Counted from the first letter of the stretch, positions 17,110-26,501 are shown. The stretch: DNA of 58,969 bases from Thiobacillus sp. (GCA_024708885.1 JANJXT010000046.1:92436-151404); one strand, 5' to 3'. Made by a program: numbers and translations. The notes: generated by a model not told the origin, from the sequence alone.

Positions 17110-17471
17110 TGCGCGACAGCAAGCGGCTGCTGTCGCTGTTTCGCACCTTGTCGCCCGCGCGCGGGGCCGCGCTGCTCGAATACGCCGAGTTCCTCGCCTC
17201 GCGCGAGGCGGACGACACGGCCAAGGTCTTGCCCACCGAGCCGCTGCCGATCCCGCGTCCGGCGGAGGAGAACGTGGTCAAGGCGATCCAGCGCCTGATG
17301 CAGACCTATCCCATGCTCGAACGCAACCACATCTTTCACGACGCATCGTCACAGATGACGCGCCATCTCATCCATGGGGTTGCCGCCACGGAAGTCATCG
17401 ACGAGCTCGAACGCATCTTCGTGCGCCACTACCAGTTGCACGTCGAGGCGCGCAACACGGAGCAGGATTGA
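17109..17471 (+). CDS. Small conserved-looking protein of unknown function
   Basis: I do not recognise this 120-residue protein. It is soluble, rich in Arg/Glu/Ala and probably mostly helical, with segments LFRTLSPARGAALLEYAEFL, AIQRLMQTYPMLERNHIFHD and ATEVIDELERIFVRHYQLHV. It has no membrane segment and no metal-binding cluster. Its ATG overlaps the LysR stop by one base, so it is translationally coupled to that regulator and probably expressed with it. That coupling is the main evidence that it is a real gene. It could be a partner or accessory factor of the regulator, but nothing in the sequence shows this. Confidence 0.7.
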   Translation: MRDSKRLLSLFRTLSPARGAALLEYAEFLASREADDTAKVLPTEPLPIPRPAEENVVKAIQRLMQTYPMLERNHIFHDASSQMTRHLIHGVAATEVIDELERIFVRHYQLHVEARNTEQD

Positions 17472-17546
17472 TCGTGGCGTGGCTCGCGGGTGTCCGCGCA
17501 GCCGGGTGACGGAATGCTGCTTGCGGTGCGGCTGAACCTGCATTCC

Positions 17547-17684
17547 GCACCACGGAGGCACGGAGACACAGAGCAAAAACACGTGTTTGCATCGTGTCCG
17601 TGGCGCACCCGATCGGTGAATGGGGACAAGCACGGCAAATTCCTGCTTTTCGGGTTTCTCTGTGCCTCGGTGTCTCTGTGGTTC
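17547..17684. repeat. Inverted pair of dispersed-type repeats in the 17472-17752 gap
   Basis: Arm 1 (about 17547-17576) contains CCACGGAGGCACGGAGACAC. Arm 2 (about 17655-17684) is its approximate reverse complement, with CACAGAGACACCGAGGCAC on the minus strand. About 25 of 31 positions pair. Each arm is itself a run of six-base CAC(A/G)GAG-like units. This sequence type is known as a dispersed intergenic repeat in many proteobacterial genomes and gives spurious 'HRDTEAQR' translations. Between the arms is a perfect 12-base palindrome, AAACACGTGTTT (17577-17588). No gene is supported in this gap. Confidence 0.75.
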
Positions 17685-17752
17685 AACTGCTTTTTCAAGG
17701 ATGGGCAGGCGGGACGAAGCGGGCTGCCGAATGAGACAACTGCGTCAGCGGT

Positions 17753-18061
17753 CTAATCTGCCAGCCCGCCGCCGCAATGCCAGCAGCTCAGGAAGTGCCC
17801 AGGATTCGGCTTGCCGCAGCGCGGGCACGGCTTCTCGACTGACGCCGGCGCGTCCCGGATCGTTGCGAGCACGGTGCGTGCACGCTCGGTCTGCGCGTCG
17901 TCGTCCACCCAGAGTTCGGGTTGGGCATGCAGAAAGGGCAGATCACCCAGAGCGCCGGCGGCGTGGGCATTGAGGATATGTGTGGTGATGCCGACTGCCG
18001 CCAGCGTGTCGGCGGCAAGTTGAGCCTCAAGCAGCGTGGCAGCGACATGGACCCGTTTCAT
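17753..18061 (-). CDS. DUF2007 domain protein with C-terminal zinc ribbon
   Basis: The 102-residue protein starts with a DUF2007-type ferredoxin-like domain (MKRVHVAATLLEAQLAADTL, LPFLHAQPELWVDDDAQTER). It ends in a four-cysteine zinc ribbon, CPRCGKPNPGHFLSCWHCG. DUF2007 is annotated as a putative signal-transducing domain, and no biochemical role is established. It begins 16 bases after the Fur-family gene ends on the same strand, so the two are probably co-transcribed. A TTG one codon upstream is an alternative start. Confidence 0.82.
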   Translation of the reverse strand: MKRVHVAATLLEAQLAADTLAAVGITTHILNAHAAGALGDLPFLHAQPELWVDDDAQTERARTVLATIRDAPASVEKPCPRCGKPNPGHFLSCWHCGGGLAD

Positions 18062-18077
18062 CAACGGGCCGTGCCAG

Positions 18078-18485
18078 TCAGGCGGCGTGGCGAACGCGCA
18101 CGATCAGGTCGACGCCTTCCGCCACCAGGCCCGGCGGCAGCGGGGGCAGACCGGTGATCTGGACGTCGCCGTGGATGTCCGACAGACGGCCCGTATCGAC
18201 CTCGTACATGTGGTGGTGCGGCGTCGTGTTGGGATCGAAGAAGATCTTCGTCGGGTCGACCACCAGCTCGCGGATCATGCCCTTCTCGAGGAAGAGCCTC
18301 AACGTATTGTAGACGGTGGCCTTGGACGTCTCCGCGTGGCGGGTGTTGACGATCGCCATTACCTGATCGGCCGACAGATGCTCGTGGCGTGAAAACAGCA
18401 CATGCGCAATCTCGATGCGCTGATGCGTTGGATTGATGCCGTGTTTGCGCAGCAGGCCGCTGACGTTTTCGCGAGTGTATTCCAT
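18078..18485 (-). CDS. Fur family transcriptional regulator, Irr-like
   Basis: The 135-residue protein has the Fur winged-helix domain (GLLRKHGINPTHQRIEIAHV, HLSADQVMAIVNTRHAETSK, ATVYNTLRLFLEKGMIREL) and a dimerisation domain with DPNTTPHHHMYEVDTGRLSD. It has no cysteine, so the CxxC structural zinc sites of classical Fur/PerR are missing. The HHH motif and an ending with GLPPLPPGLVAEGVDLIVRV resemble the Irr branch, which senses iron through haem status. Assignment as Irr-like is a family inference; targets are unknown. The AT-rich 146-base gap to the divergent hisD holds its promoter. Confidence 0.88.
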   Translation of the reverse strand: MEYTRENVSGLLRKHGINPTHQRIEIAHVLFSRHEHLSADQVMAIVNTRHAETSKATVYNTLRLFLEKGMIRELVVDPTKIFFDPNTTPHHHMYEVDTGRLSDIHGDVQITGLPPLPPGLVAEGVDLIVRVRHAA

Positions 18486-18592
18486 GAATCCACAATATCA
18501 AAAAACCTGGACTTTGTCTAATTATTGGAAAATACGGGTTGCATGATGCCGGACCCCGTCTGTCGCGCGCCGTGCCGCCCCTGCAAAAACGG

Positions 18593-18598
18593 TACAAT
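18593..18598 (+). promoter_or_regulatory. Putative -10 element of hisD
   Basis: TACAAT lies 33 bases upstream of the GTG at 18632 in the gap divergent from the Fur-family gene. No clear -35 is seen at the right distance. No histidine-rich leader peptide or attenuator is apparent in the gap. Confidence 0.33.
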
Positions 18599-18631
18599 CG
18601 GGGCCATTCTTTAGAAACCGGAATATGCCCC

Positions 18632-19936
18632 GTGGTGACGCTTACCCGCCTCGACAGTGCCGCGCCTGAGTTTCGGGCACGTCTCGATCGCCTGCTGCAC
18701 TTCGACGACGCCACCGATGCCGCCATCGAGCAGACCGTTGCCGCCATCCTGCTGGATGTGAAGACGCGCGGGGACGCGGCGGTACTGGACTGCACCGAAC
18801 GCTTCGATCGCCTGAAGGCCGACACGCTCGCCAGCCTCGAACTCGACGCCGCGACGCTGGCGGCGGCGCGCGACAGCCTGCCCGCAGAGACGCGCGCGGC
18901 ACTGGAAGCCGCGGCGGCGCGCGTGCGCCGCTATCACGAGCGGCAGGTCCAGCAGTCCTGGACCTATACCGAGGACGACGGCACCGTGCTGGGGCAGCAG
19001 ATCACGCCGCTCGACCGCGTCGGCCTGTACGTGCCTGGCGGCAAGGCGGCGTATCCCTCCTCGGTGCTGATGAACGCGATTCCCGCCAAGGTCGCCGGCG
19101 TCGGCGAGCTCGTCATGGTCGTGCCCACTCCGGGCGGCGAAAAGAACCCGCTGGTGCTGGCTGCCGCCGCAATCGCCGGGGTCGACCGCGTGTTCACCAT
19201 CGGCGGTGCGCAGGCGGTGGCAGCGCTCGCCTACGGCACCGAAACCGTGCCGCAGGTGGACAAGATCGTCGGCCCCGGCAATGCCTACGTGGCTGCTGCG
19301 AAGCGGCGGGTGTTCGGCACTGTCGGCATCGACATGATCGCCGGGCCCTCGGAAATCCTCATCATCGCCGACGGCAGCGCGCCGGCGGAATGGATGGCGA
19401 TGGATCTGTTCTCGCAGGCCGAGCACGACGAGCTGGCGCAATCGATCCTGCTGTCTCCGGATGCCGCCTATCTGGACGCCGTGGCAGCGGCGATCGACGG
19501 ATTGATCGCGGAAATGCCGCGCAGCGAAGTGATCCGCACCTCGCTCACCCACCGCGGCGCGCTGATCAGGACGCGCGACCTCGACGAGGCCGCGGCCATC
19601 TCCAACATCATCGCGCCCGAGCATCTCGAACTCGCGGTGGCCGACCCCGATGCACTGCTGCCCAGGCTGCGCCACGCCGGTGCCATTTTCATGGGCAACA
19701 ACACCTGCGAGTCGCTCGGCGACTACTGCGCGGGGCCCAACCACGTGCTGCCGACCTCGCGCACCGCGCGCTTTTCCTCGCCGCTGGGCGTGTACGACTT
19801 CCAGAAGCGCAGCAGCCTGATCCACGTCTCCGAAGCCGGGGCGCAGACGCTCGGCCGCATCGCCGCCACGCTCGCCTATGGCGAGGGACTGCAGGCGCAC
19901 GCGCGCTCCGCCGAGTACCGCCTGACCCACCGGTGA
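18632..19936 (+). CDS. hisD: Histidinol dehydrogenase
   Basis: HisD oxidises L-histidinol to L-histidine in two NAD-dependent steps, the last reactions of the pathway. The 434-residue protein has [75 protein letters not shown], the zinc/catalytic region [14 protein letters not shown] and [20 protein letters not shown]. The start is GTG at 18632 or the next codon, GTG 18635; the ribosome-binding site is weak. It heads the his run here. hisG, which often precedes hisD in betaproteobacteria, is not present upstream. Confidence 0.97.
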   Translation: MVTLTRLDSAAPEFRARLDRLLHFDDATDAAIEQTVAAILLDVKTRGDAAVLDCTERFDRLKADTLASLELDAATLAAARDSLPAETRAALEAAAARVRRYHERQVQQSWTYTEDDGTVLGQQITPLDRVGLYVPGGKAAYPSSVLMNAIPAKVAGVGELVMVVPTPGGEKNPLVLAAAAIAGVDRVFTIGGAQAVAALAYGTETVPQVDKIVGPGNAYVAAAKRRVFGTVGIDMIAGPSEILIIADGSAPAEWMAMDLFSQAEHDELAQSILLSPDAAYLDAVAAAIDGLIAEMPRSEVIRTSLTHRGALIRTRDLDEAAAISNIIAPEHLELAVADPDALLPRLRHAGAIFMGNNTCESLGDYCAGPNHVLPTSRTARFSSPLGVYDFQKRSSLIHVSEAGAQTLGRIAATLAYGEGLQAHARSAEYRLTHR

Positions 19937-19943
19937 ACCCGCG

Positions 19944-21002
19944 ATGAGCCGATACTGGAGCGCCGTGGTGCACGGCCTCACGCCCTACGTGCCGGGTGAA
20001 CAGCCGAAGCTTGCCAACCTGGTCAAGCTCAACACCAACGAGAACCCCTACGGTCCCAGCCCGAAGGTCATCGAGGCGGTGCGCGCCGAGGCAGCGGACA
20101 CCCTGCGCCTCTACCCGGACCCCAATTCGGACCGCCTGCGCGCGGGGGTCGCCGCGTACCACGGCGTGGCGTTCGGCCAGGTGTTCGTCGGCAACGGCTC
20201 CGACGAGGTGCTGGCGCACGCCTTCATGGCACTGCTGAAGCACGAGCAGCCGATCCTGTTCCCGGACATCAGCTACAGTTTCTATCCGGTGTATTGCGGC
20301 CTGTACGAGATCGCCCACCGCACGATTCCGCTGACGGAACAATTCGAGATCCGCGTCGACGATTATTTCGTGCCGAACGGCGGCATCATCTTTCCCAACC
20401 CGAATGCCCCGACGGGCCGCCTGCTGGCTCGTGCCGAAATCGAGCGCCTGCTCGCCGGCAATCCCGATTCGGTGGTGGTGGTCGACGAGGCCTACATCGA
20501 TTTCGGCGGCGAATCGGCGGTGCCGCTGGTGGCGCGCCATCCGCAGTTGCTGGTCATTCGCACGCTGTCGAAGTCGCATGCGCTGGCGGGGCTGCGTGTC
20601 GGCTATGCCATCGGCCAGCCGCACTTGATCGAGGCGCTGGTCCGCGTGAAGGACAGCTTCAATTCGTATCCGCTCGACCGTTTCGCGCAGGCCGGCGCGC
20701 TGGCGTCGATCGAGGACCATGCGTATTTCGAGTCGATCTGCGCGAAGGTGGTGGCGACGCGCACGCGTCTGGTGGCCGCCATGCAGGCCCTCGGCTTCGA
20801 CGTGCTGCCGTCGGCGGCCAATTTCATCTTCGCCCGCCACCCGGCCCACGAGGGCGCGGCGCTGGCGGCTGCGCTGCGCGAGCGCAACATCATCGTGCGG
20901 CATTTCCGCAGTCCCGAGCGCATTGCGCCGTTCCTGCGCATCACCGTCGGCACCGACGCGCAGTGCGACGCATTGGTCGGCGCATTGCGGGCGCTGTGCT
21001 GA
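19944..21002 (+). CDS. hisC: Histidinol-phosphate aminotransferase
   Basis: HisC is a PLP enzyme that transfers an amino group from glutamate to imidazole acetol-phosphate. The 352-residue fold type I protein has [59 protein letters not shown] and the Schiff-base lysine in [19 protein letters not shown]. The C-terminal ERNIIVRHF and FLRITVGTD complete the substrate site. It starts seven bases after hisD and is in the same operon. Confidence 0.97.
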   Translation: MSRYWSAVVHGLTPYVPGEQPKLANLVKLNTNENPYGPSPKVIEAVRAEAADTLRLYPDPNSDRLRAGVAAYHGVAFGQVFVGNGSDEVLAHAFMALLKHEQPILFPDISYSFYPVYCGLYEIAHRTIPLTEQFEIRVDDYFVPNGGIIFPNPNAPTGRLLARAEIERLLAGNPDSVVVVDEAYIDFGGESAVPLVARHPQLLVIRTLSKSHALAGLRVGYAIGQPHLIEALVRVKDSFNSYPLDRFAQAGALASIEDHAYFESICAKVVATRTRLVAAMQALGFDVLPSAANFIFARHPAHEGAALAAALRERNIIVRHFRSPERIAPFLRITVGTDAQCDALVGALRALC

Positions 21003-21019
21003 AACCGGGATCGGCCTGC

Positions 21020-21025
21020 TAGAAT
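21020..21025 (+). promoter_or_regulatory. Possible internal -10 element before hisB
   Basis: TAGAAT lies in the 51-base hisC-hisB gap, 28 bases before the hisB ATG. There is no good -35. It could give extra transcription of hisB and the downstream genes. Confidence 0.28.
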
Positions 21026-21053
21026 CCCCCCTATCGCCTCAATTTCTGACGCC

Positions 21054-21641
21054 ATGCGTTCCGCCCAAGTCAGCCGTAATACCCTGGAAACCCGCATCAC
21101 GGTCCGTCTCGATCTCGACGGCACGGGTGCGGCGAAGCTCGCCACCGGCGTGCCCTTCCTCGACCACATGCTCGACCAGATCGCGCGCCACGGCCTCGTC
21201 GACCTCGACATCCAGGCCGAGGGCGACCTGCATATCGACGCCCACCACACCGTCGAAGACACCGGCATCACGCTGGGTCAGGCTTTCGCGCAGGCGCTCG
21301 GCGACAAGAAGGGCATCCGCCGCTACGGTCACGCCTACGTGCCGCTCGACGAAGCCCTGTCGCGCGTCGTGATCGACCTGTCCGGCCGCCCCGGCCTGGA
21401 ATACCACGTCGATTACACGCGCGCGCGCATCGGCGAATTCGACGTCGACCTGTTCCTCGAATTCTTCCGCGGTTTCGTCAACCACGCCGGGGTCACGCTG
21501 CACATCGACAACCTGCGCGGCATCAACGCGCACCACCAGGCCGAGACCATCTTCAAGGCCTTCGGCCGCGCGCTGCGCATGGCGGTGGAAGCCGACCCGC
21601 GCATGGGGGACGTGCTGCCTTCGACGAAAGGCGCCCTGTGA
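21054..21641 (+). CDS. hisB: Imidazoleglycerol-phosphate dehydratase
   Basis: This 195-residue stand-alone dehydratase converts imidazole glycerol phosphate to imidazole acetol phosphate. The histidine-rich metal motifs are present: [51 protein letters not shown]. The histidinol-phosphatase domain of enterobacterial HisB is absent, so that phosphatase must be encoded elsewhere. The stop overlaps the GTG start of hisH by four bases. Confidence 0.97.
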   Translation: MRSAQVSRNTLETRITVRLDLDGTGAAKLATGVPFLDHMLDQIARHGLVDLDIQAEGDLHIDAHHTVEDTGITLGQAFAQALGDKKGIRRYGHAYVPLDEALSRVVIDLSGRPGLEYHVDYTRARIGEFDVDLFLEFFRGFVNHAGVTLHIDNLRGINAHHQAETIFKAFGRALRMAVEADPRMGDVLPSTKGAL

Positions 21642-22324
21642 ACGTCGACATCGCCGTTGTCGATTACGGCATGGGCAACCTGCGTTCGGTATCCAAGGCC
21701 ATCGAGCACGTCGCACCGTCGGCGAGCGTGGCGGTGACGTCCGACCCGCAGGTGATCGCGCAAGCCGGCCGTGTGGTGTTTCCGGGGCAGGGCGCCGCAC
21801 CGGACTGCATGCGCGAAATCGACGCGCGCGGCCTGCGCCAGGCCATCGTCGATGCCGCGCGCAGCAAGCCTTTCCTCGGCATCTGCATGGGCATGCAGGT
21901 GTTGTTCGAGCGCAGCGAGGAGGGCGACACCGCGTGTCTTGGCATCCTGCCCGGCGACGTGCAGCGCTTTCCGCGCGAGGCCATGCACGACGCCGCGGGC
22001 AACAAGCTCAAGGTCCCGCACATGGGCTGGAACGACGTGCACCAGGCGATGCAGCATCCCTTGTGGGCGGGCATCGAGGAAGGGGCGCGCTTCTATTTCG
22101 TGCACAGCTATTTCGTGCAGCCGGCCGCAGCGGACGTGATCGCCGGTTTCTCGCATTACCCGTTTCCGTTCACCTGCGCCGTGGCGTCGGGGAACATCTT
22201 CGCCGTGCAGTTCCATCCGGAAAAGAGCCAGAATGCCGGCTTGGCACTGCTGGGCAATTTCGCAATCTGGCAACCGGGTGCCGCTGCACCGGCTGCCGCA
22301 CTCTCCGGCGCGATCTGCGCCTAA
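21638..22324 (+). CDS. hisH: Imidazole glycerol phosphate synthase, glutaminase subunit
   Basis: HisH supplies ammonia from glutamine to HisF. The 228-residue class I glutamine amidotransferase has [14 protein letters not shown] at the N-terminus, the nucleophile elbow [18 protein letters not shown] and the His/Glu pair in [15 protein letters not shown]. The GTG start at 21638 overlaps the hisB stop. A ~15-residue Ala-rich tail follows the conserved end. It works with HisF, three genes downstream. Confidence 0.96.
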   Translation: MNVDIAVVDYGMGNLRSVSKAIEHVAPSASVAVTSDPQVIAQAGRVVFPGQGAAPDCMREIDARGLRQAIVDAARSKPFLGICMGMQVLFERSEEGDTACLGILPGDVQRFPREAMHDAAGNKLKVPHMGWNDVHQAMQHPLWAGIEEGARFYFVHSYFVQPAAADVIAGFSHYPFPFTCAVASGNIFAVQFHPEKSQNAGLALLGNFAIWQPGAAAPAAALSGAICA

Positions 22325-22342
22325 CCTCGCTTCCGTACGACC

Positions 22343-23098
22343 ATGCTGATCATTCCTGCGATCGACCTCAAGGACGGCCACTGCGTGCGCCTGGAACAGG
22401 GCGAAATGGCCAAGGCCACGGTGTTTTCCGAAGATCCGGCGGCAACCGCCCGCCACTGGCAGGCGCAGGGCGCGCGGCGCCTGCACCTGGTCGATCTCAA
22501 CGGCGCGTTCGCCGGCAAGCCGGTCAACGACGCGGCCATCCGCGCCATCGTCGACGCGGTGGGCGACGACATGCCGGTGCAACTGGGTGGAGGCATCCGC
22601 GATCTGGCCACCATCGAGCGCTATCTCGACGACGGGGTGCGCTACGTCATCATCGGCACCGCCGCGGTGAAGAACCCCGGCTTCCTGCACGAGGCCTGCG
22701 ATGCCTTCCCCGGCCACGTGATGGTCGGTCTCGACGCCCGTGACGGCAAGGTCGCGGTGGAAGGCTGGTCCAAGCTCACCGGCCACGACGTCGTCGACCT
22801 CGCCCAGCGCTTCGAAGGCTATGGCGTCGAGGCCGTCATCTATACCGATATCGGCCGCGACGGCATGCTGACGGGCGTCAACGTCGAGGCCACGCAGCGC
22901 CTTGCGCAGGCCTTGTCGATCCCGGTCATCGCCAGCGGCGGCGTCACCAATCTTGACGACGTGCGCGCGCTGTCGACCGTCGCCAAGGATGGCATCATCG
23001 GCGCCATCACCGGCCGCGCCATCTATCAGGGCACGCTCGACTTCGCCGCGGCGCAGAAACTCGCGGACGAACTGGCGGGCGGCGTGTTCGGGGTCTAA
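22343..23098 (+). CDS. hisA: Phosphoribosylformimino-5-aminoimidazole carboxamide ribotide isomerase
   Basis: HisA is a (beta/alpha)8-barrel sugar isomerase of histidine synthesis. The 251-residue protein has the start [18 protein letters not shown] with catalytic Asp, [49 protein letters not shown] with the second catalytic Asp and [13 protein letters not shown]. It follows hisH by 18 bases and is one base from hisF, its ancient paralogue. Confidence 0.97.
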   Translation: MLIIPAIDLKDGHCVRLEQGEMAKATVFSEDPAATARHWQAQGARRLHLVDLNGAFAGKPVNDAAIRAIVDAVGDDMPVQLGGGIRDLATIERYLDDGVRYVIIGTAAVKNPGFLHEACDAFPGHVMVGLDARDGKVAVEGWSKLTGHDVVDLAQRFEGYGVEAVIYTDIGRDGMLTGVNVEATQRLAQALSIPVIASGGVTNLDDVRALSTVAKDGIIGAITGRAIYQGTLDFAAAQKLADELAGGVFGV

Positions 23099-23099
23099 G

Positions 23100-23855
23100 G
23101 TGCTCGCAAAAAGAATCATCCCCTGTCTCGACGTCACCCATGGCCGCGTGGTCAAGGGCGTCAACTTCGTCGAACTGAAGGACGCCGGCGATCCGGTCGA
23201 GATTGCGCGCCGCTACAACGAAGCGGGTGCCGACGAGCTGACCTTTCTCGACATCACGGCGTCTTCCGACGACCGCGACCTGATTCTGCACATCATCGAA
23301 GCGGTCGCCGCCGAAGTGTTCATTCCGCTGACCGTGGGCGGCGGCGTGCGTGTGGTGGGCGACGTGCAGCGCTTGCTCAACGCCGGCGCCGACAAGGTGA
23401 GCATCAACACCTCGGCGGTGCTGAATCCGCAACTGGTGAAGGACGCATCCGACCGCTACGGCAGTCAATGCATCGTCGTCGCGATCGATGCCAAGCGCGT
23501 CGGCGACCACTGGGAGGTGTTCACCCACGGCGGCCGCAAGGCCACGGGGCTCGACGCCATCGAGTGGGCGAAGAAAATGGAAGCGCTCGGTGCGGGCGAA
23601 TTGCTGCTTACGTCGATGGACCGCGACGGCACCAAGAGCGGCTTCGATCTCGCGCTCACGCGCACGATTTCCGACGCGGTCGGCATTCCCATCATCGCCA
23701 GCGGCGGCGTCGGCACCCTGCAGCATCTGGTCGACGGCGTCAGGGAAGGCCATGCCGACGCGGTGCTGGCCGCGAGTATTTTCCACTTCGGCGAATACGG
23801 AATCCGCGAAGCCAAGGAATACATGCGGCAGCACGGCATCGAGGTCCGCCTGTGA
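23100..23855 (+). CDS. hisF: Imidazole glycerol phosphate synthase, cyclase subunit
   Basis: HisF condenses ammonia with PRFAR to make imidazole glycerol phosphate and AICAR. The 251-residue barrel has [89 protein letters not shown] and [16 protein letters not shown]; the catalytic aspartates are in CLDV and MDRDGT. It starts with GTG one base after the hisA stop and overlaps hisI by four bases. Confidence 0.97.
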   Translation: MLAKRIIPCLDVTHGRVVKGVNFVELKDAGDPVEIARRYNEAGADELTFLDITASSDDRDLILHIIEAVAAEVFIPLTVGGGVRVVGDVQRLLNAGADKVSINTSAVLNPQLVKDASDRYGSQCIVVAIDAKRVGDHWEVFTHGGRKATGLDAIEWAKKMEALGAGELLLTSMDRDGTKSGFDLALTRTISDAVGIPIIASGGVGTLQHLVDGVREGHADAVLAASIFHFGEYGIREAKEYMRQHGIEVRL

Positions 23856-24235
23856 GCGACTGGCTCGATGCCGTCAAGTGGGATGCCGATGGCCTGGTGC
23901 CGGCGATTGCGCAGGACGCCGCCAGCGGCGAAATCCTCATGGTGGCCTGGATGAACCGCGAAGCGCTGGAGGAAACCGCGCGCACCGGGCGCGGCGTGTA
24001 TTTCTCGCGTTCGCGCAACCGGTTGTGGCGCAAGGGCGAGGAGTCGGGCCATGTGCAGACCGTGCGCGAAATCCGCACCGATTGCGACAGCGACGTGGTG
24101 CTCCTGAAGATCGAGCAGGTCGGCGGCATCGCCTGCCACACCGGGCGCCGCTCGTGTTTCTTCCAGGTGCTGGAGGACGGTCGCTGGGTGGCGGTCGAAC
24201 CGGTGCTGAAGCATCCCGACGAGATCTACAAATGA
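23852..24235 (+). CDS. hisI: Phosphoribosyl-AMP cyclohydrolase
   Basis: HisI opens the purine ring of PR-AMP. The 127-residue protein is a stand-alone cyclohydrolase, with [34 protein letters not shown], the metal-binding [17 protein letters not shown] and [11 protein letters not shown]. The GTG start is inside the hisF stop overlap, and the stop overlaps the hisE ATG. HisI and HisE are separate proteins here, unlike the fused enterobacterial HisIE. Confidence 0.96.
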   Translation: MSDWLDAVKWDADGLVPAIAQDAASGEILMVAWMNREALEETARTGRGVYFSRSRNRLWRKGEESGHVQTVREIRTDCDSDVVLLKIEQVGGIACHTGRRSCFFQVLEDGRWVAVEPVLKHPDEIYK

Positions 24236-24549
24236 GCGACATCCTCGAGCGTCTCGCCGAAACGCTGGAAGCACGCAAGCAGGCGTCGCCCGACAGCTCC
24301 TACGTGGCGAAGCTGTATGCAAAAGGCACCGACGCGATCCTGAAGAAGATCGGCGAGGAGGCGACCGAGACGGTGATGGCGGCCAAGGACGGCCAAGCCG
24401 AAAAGATCATCTACGAAGTCGCCGATTTGTGGTTTCATACCCTGGTGCTGCTGGCGCACACGGGTCTGAAACCGGCCGACGTGCTGCATGAACTGGCGCG
24501 CCGCGAGGGCTTGTCCGGGCTGGTCGAGAAGGCGAACCGACATGAGTGA
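24232..24549 (+). CDS. hisE: Phosphoribosyl-ATP pyrophosphatase
   Basis: HisE hydrolyses PR-ATP to PR-AMP and pyrophosphate. The 105-residue all-alpha MazG-like protein has [32 protein letters not shown] and [19 protein letters not shown], giving the ExxE/ExxD metal sites. It overlaps hisI upstream by four bases and the HIT gene downstream by eight bases. Confidence 0.96.
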   Translation: MSDILERLAETLEARKQASPDSSYVAKLYAKGTDAILKKIGEEATETVMAAKDGQAEKIIYEVADLWFHTLVLLAHTGLKPADVLHELARREGLSGLVEKANRHE

Positions 24550-24880
24550 CTGCATTTTCTGCAAGATCGTTGCGGGCGAGATTCCGTCCGCCAGGGTGTA
24601 CGAGGACGACGAGGTGCTGGCGTTCCACGACATCCACCCGTTCGCCCGCGTGCATGTCCTGATCATTCCGAAGGCGCATGTGGCGTCGCTCGCCGACTGC
24701 GCGCCGGACCACCAGGCGCTGCTGGGCCGCATGCTGCTGCTGGCGCCGCGCCTGGCGAAGGAGCAGGGGCTCGACGCCGGTTTCAAGACGCTCGTCAACA
24801 CCGGCCGTGGTGGCGGCCAGGAAGTGTTCCACCTGCACATTCACGTATTTGGCGGCGGCGATCCCGTTCGCCGTACCTAG
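24542..24880 (+). CDS. hinT: HIT family protein (HinT-like purine nucleoside phosphoramidase)
   Basis: The 112-residue protein has [20 protein letters not shown] at the start and the histidine triad in [13 protein letters not shown], with the nucleotide-binding [15 protein letters not shown]. HinT proteins hydrolyse adenosine phosphoramidates. Placement between hisE and tatA is usual in betaproteobacteria. It overlaps hisE by eight bases, so it belongs to the his transcript, although it has no known role in histidine synthesis. Confidence 0.93.
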   Translation: MSDCIFCKIVAGEIPSARVYEDDEVLAFHDIHPFARVHVLIIPKAHVASLADCAPDHQALLGRMLLLAPRLAKEQGLDAGFKTLVNTGRGGGQEVFHLHIHVFGGGDPVRRT

Positions 24881-24899
24881 GTCAACAAGGAGACATTCC

Positions 24900-25112
24900 A
24901 TGGGTAGCTTGAGCATCTGGCATTGGCTGATCGTTCTGCTGGTGGTGCTGCTGGTTTTCGGCACCAAGAAACTGCGCAACATCGGCAGCGACCTCGGCGG
25001 CGCGGTCAAGGGCTTCAAGGAAGGCATGCGCGAGGACGCGCCGAAGATCGGCGAAGGCGAGCCGGGCGGTCGCACCATCGATGCGGAAGTGAAGGACAAG
25101 CAGCATTCCTGA
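24900..25112 (+). CDS. tatA: Sec-independent translocase subunit TatA
   Basis: This 70-residue protein forms the pore-like multimer of the twin-arginine translocase. It has a short N-terminal membrane helix ([20 protein letters not shown]), the [20 protein letters not shown] hinge and amphipathic helix, and a charged tail. It starts 19 bases after the HIT gene. A repeat-containing gap of about 104 bases separates it from tatB. Confidence 0.95.
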   Translation: MGSLSIWHWLIVLLVVLLVFGTKKLRNIGSDLGGAVKGFKEGMREDAPKIGEGEPGGRTIDAEVKDKQHS

Positions 25113-25122
25113 GATTGAGGGC

Positions 25123-25215
25123 TTAGGGGCTGGGATCCAGGGACTGGGGGCGTCGCGTGGCGCACTCTCGGATTCCCTAACCCCTGAATCCCAGCCCCTG
25201 AATCCCAGCCCCTAA
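25123..25215. repeat. Inverted and tandem repeat element inserted between tatA and tatB
   Basis: The left arm 25123-25142 (TTAGGGGCTGGGATCCAGGG) pairs with the right arm 25196-25215 (CCCTGAATCCCAGCCCCTAA) with one mismatch over 20 bases. Inside the right half, the 14-base unit CCCCTGAATCCCAG is present twice in perfect tandem (25181-25194 and 25195-25208). The element ends two bases before the tatB ATG and covers the position where a ribosome-binding site would be expected. It looks like a dispersed palindromic repeat. Confidence 0.75.
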
Positions 25216-25216
25216 A

Positions 25217-25681
25217 ATGTTCGAAATCGGTTTCTCCGAACTTCTCGTCATCGGCGTTGTGGCGCTGATCGTCATCGGCCCCGAGCGCCTGCCGCGGGTG
25301 GCGCGCACGGCCGGACACCTGTATGGGCGCATGCAGCGTTACGTGGCGTCGGTGAAATCCGACATCAGCCGCGAAATGCAACTCGACGAATTGCGCCGTG
25401 CCGGGGAGGCATTCAAGTCCTCGGTGGAGTCGGCGGCGTCCGACGTGGAGCAGCAGGCCACCGTGGTCGACGACTATCTGCGCAAGGAAACCGGCAACGT
25501 CACCCGCGTCATGGAAGCGATGGGTGCGACCGAAGGAGAGCGCCCGGTCACCGCACCGGCAATGAAGCAGTTGGTGGAAGAGCAAATACCGCAACAGAGC
25601 CTGCCGCTCGACGCGCCTGCGGTCGGCGCGGCGACGGTGGTCGAGGCTCCGGACGGCGTGACCGGCGAAAAATCAGCATGA
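25217..25681 (+). CDS. tatB: Sec-independent translocase subunit TatB
   Basis: TatB forms the twin-arginine signal receptor with TatC. The 154-residue protein has the N-terminal helix [20 protein letters not shown], the conserved [17 protein letters not shown] and a long amphipathic helix with [17 protein letters not shown], then a variable tail. No Shine-Dalgarno sequence is visible: the bases before the ATG (GCCCCTAAA) belong to the repeat element. Its stop overlaps tatC by four bases. Confidence 0.95.
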   Translation: MFEIGFSELLVIGVVALIVIGPERLPRVARTAGHLYGRMQRYVASVKSDISREMQLDELRRAGEAFKSSVESAASDVEQQATVVDDYLRKETGNVTRVMEAMGATEGERPVTAPAMKQLVEEQIPQQSLPLDAPAVGAATVVEAPDGVTGEKSA

Positions 25682-26487
25682 AGGAAGGCGAAGAGACGTT
25701 CATTTCGCATCTCATCGAGATGCGCGATCGCCTGCTGCGCGCCATGGCGGTGGTGGTGATCCTGTTCATCGCGCTGTTCCCGTGGGCGCAGGATATCTAT
25801 GCCTTGCTGGCGAAACCGATGCTGGCGGCGCTGCCCAAGGGCGGGCAGATGATCGCCACCGAGGTGACGACACCGTTCTTCGTCCCGGTCAAGGTCACCC
25901 TGATGGCCGCCTTTCTGCTGGCGCTGCCGTGGGTGTTCTACCAGATCTGGGCCTTCGTCGCGCCCGGGCTCTACCAGCACGAAAAACGCATCGGCGTGCC
26001 GCTGGTGGTGGCGAGCGTGGTGCTGTTCCTCGCCGGCATGGCGTTCGCCTACTTCCTCGTGTTCCCCGTGGTGTTCGGTTTCATCGTCGGTGTCGCGCCC
26101 GAGGGCGTGGCAGTGATGACCGATATCGGCAAGTATCTCGATTTCGCACTGACCCTGTTCCTGGCTTTCGGCATCACCTTCGAAGTGCCGGTGGCGGTCG
26201 TGCTGCTGGTGAAAATGGGCATGGTCTCGGTCGCCAAGCTGCGCGACATCCGCCCCTACGTGGTCGTGGGCGCATTCGTCGTCGGCGCGATCTTCACGCC
26301 ACCGGATGTGATATCGCAGTTCATGCTCGCCGTGCCGCTGTGGATCCTGTACGAGATTGGCATCGTCGTTGCGCAGCTGATCACGCGCAACAAGCCCGCA
26401 CCCGAATCGGATTATTCGCCGATGTCGGAAACCGATCTCGACGCCGAACTCGATCGCATCGAGGCGGAAACCCACGAACAGAAATAA
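25678..26487 (+). CDS. tatC: Sec-independent translocase subunit TatC
   Basis: TatC is the core multi-spanning receptor of the twin-arginine translocase. The 269-residue protein has six membrane segments and the family signatures [50 protein letters not shown] and [19 protein letters not shown] charged C-terminal tail of ~35 residues extends into the cytoplasm. It ends the his-HIT-tat run and converges with the kinase gene. Confidence 0.96.
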   Translation: MKEGEETFISHLIEMRDRLLRAMAVVVILFIALFPWAQDIYALLAKPMLAALPKGGQMIATEVTTPFFVPVKVTLMAAFLLALPWVFYQIWAFVAPGLYQHEKRIGVPLVVASVVLFLAGMAFAYFLVFPVVFGFIVGVAPEGVAVMTDIGKYLDFALTLFLAFGITFEVPVAVVLLVKMGMVSVAKLRDIRPYVVVGAFVVGAIFTPPDVISQFMLAVPLWILYEIGIVVAQLITRNKPAPESDYSPMSETDLDAELDRIEAETHEQK

Positions 26488-26501
26488 TCCCGGGATCCTG
26501 T

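Noticed and set aside
17429-17698. Small overlapping open frames in the 17472-17752 gap, including one that reads NHRDTEAQRNP
   Set aside because: These are translations of the dispersed CACxGAG repeat, a well-known source of false genes; none has a plausible start, ribosome-binding site or domain.
18606-18620. TTCTTTAGAAA-like sequence before hisD considered as an Irr/iron-control box
   Set aside because: It is too short and imperfect a match to the known iron-control element, and it sits downstream of the likely -10, so it was not annotated.
25181-25208. Tandem CCCCTGAATCCCAG units considered as a CRISPR fragment
   Set aside because: There are only two adjacent copies with no spacers and no cas genes; it is part of an inverted repeat element.
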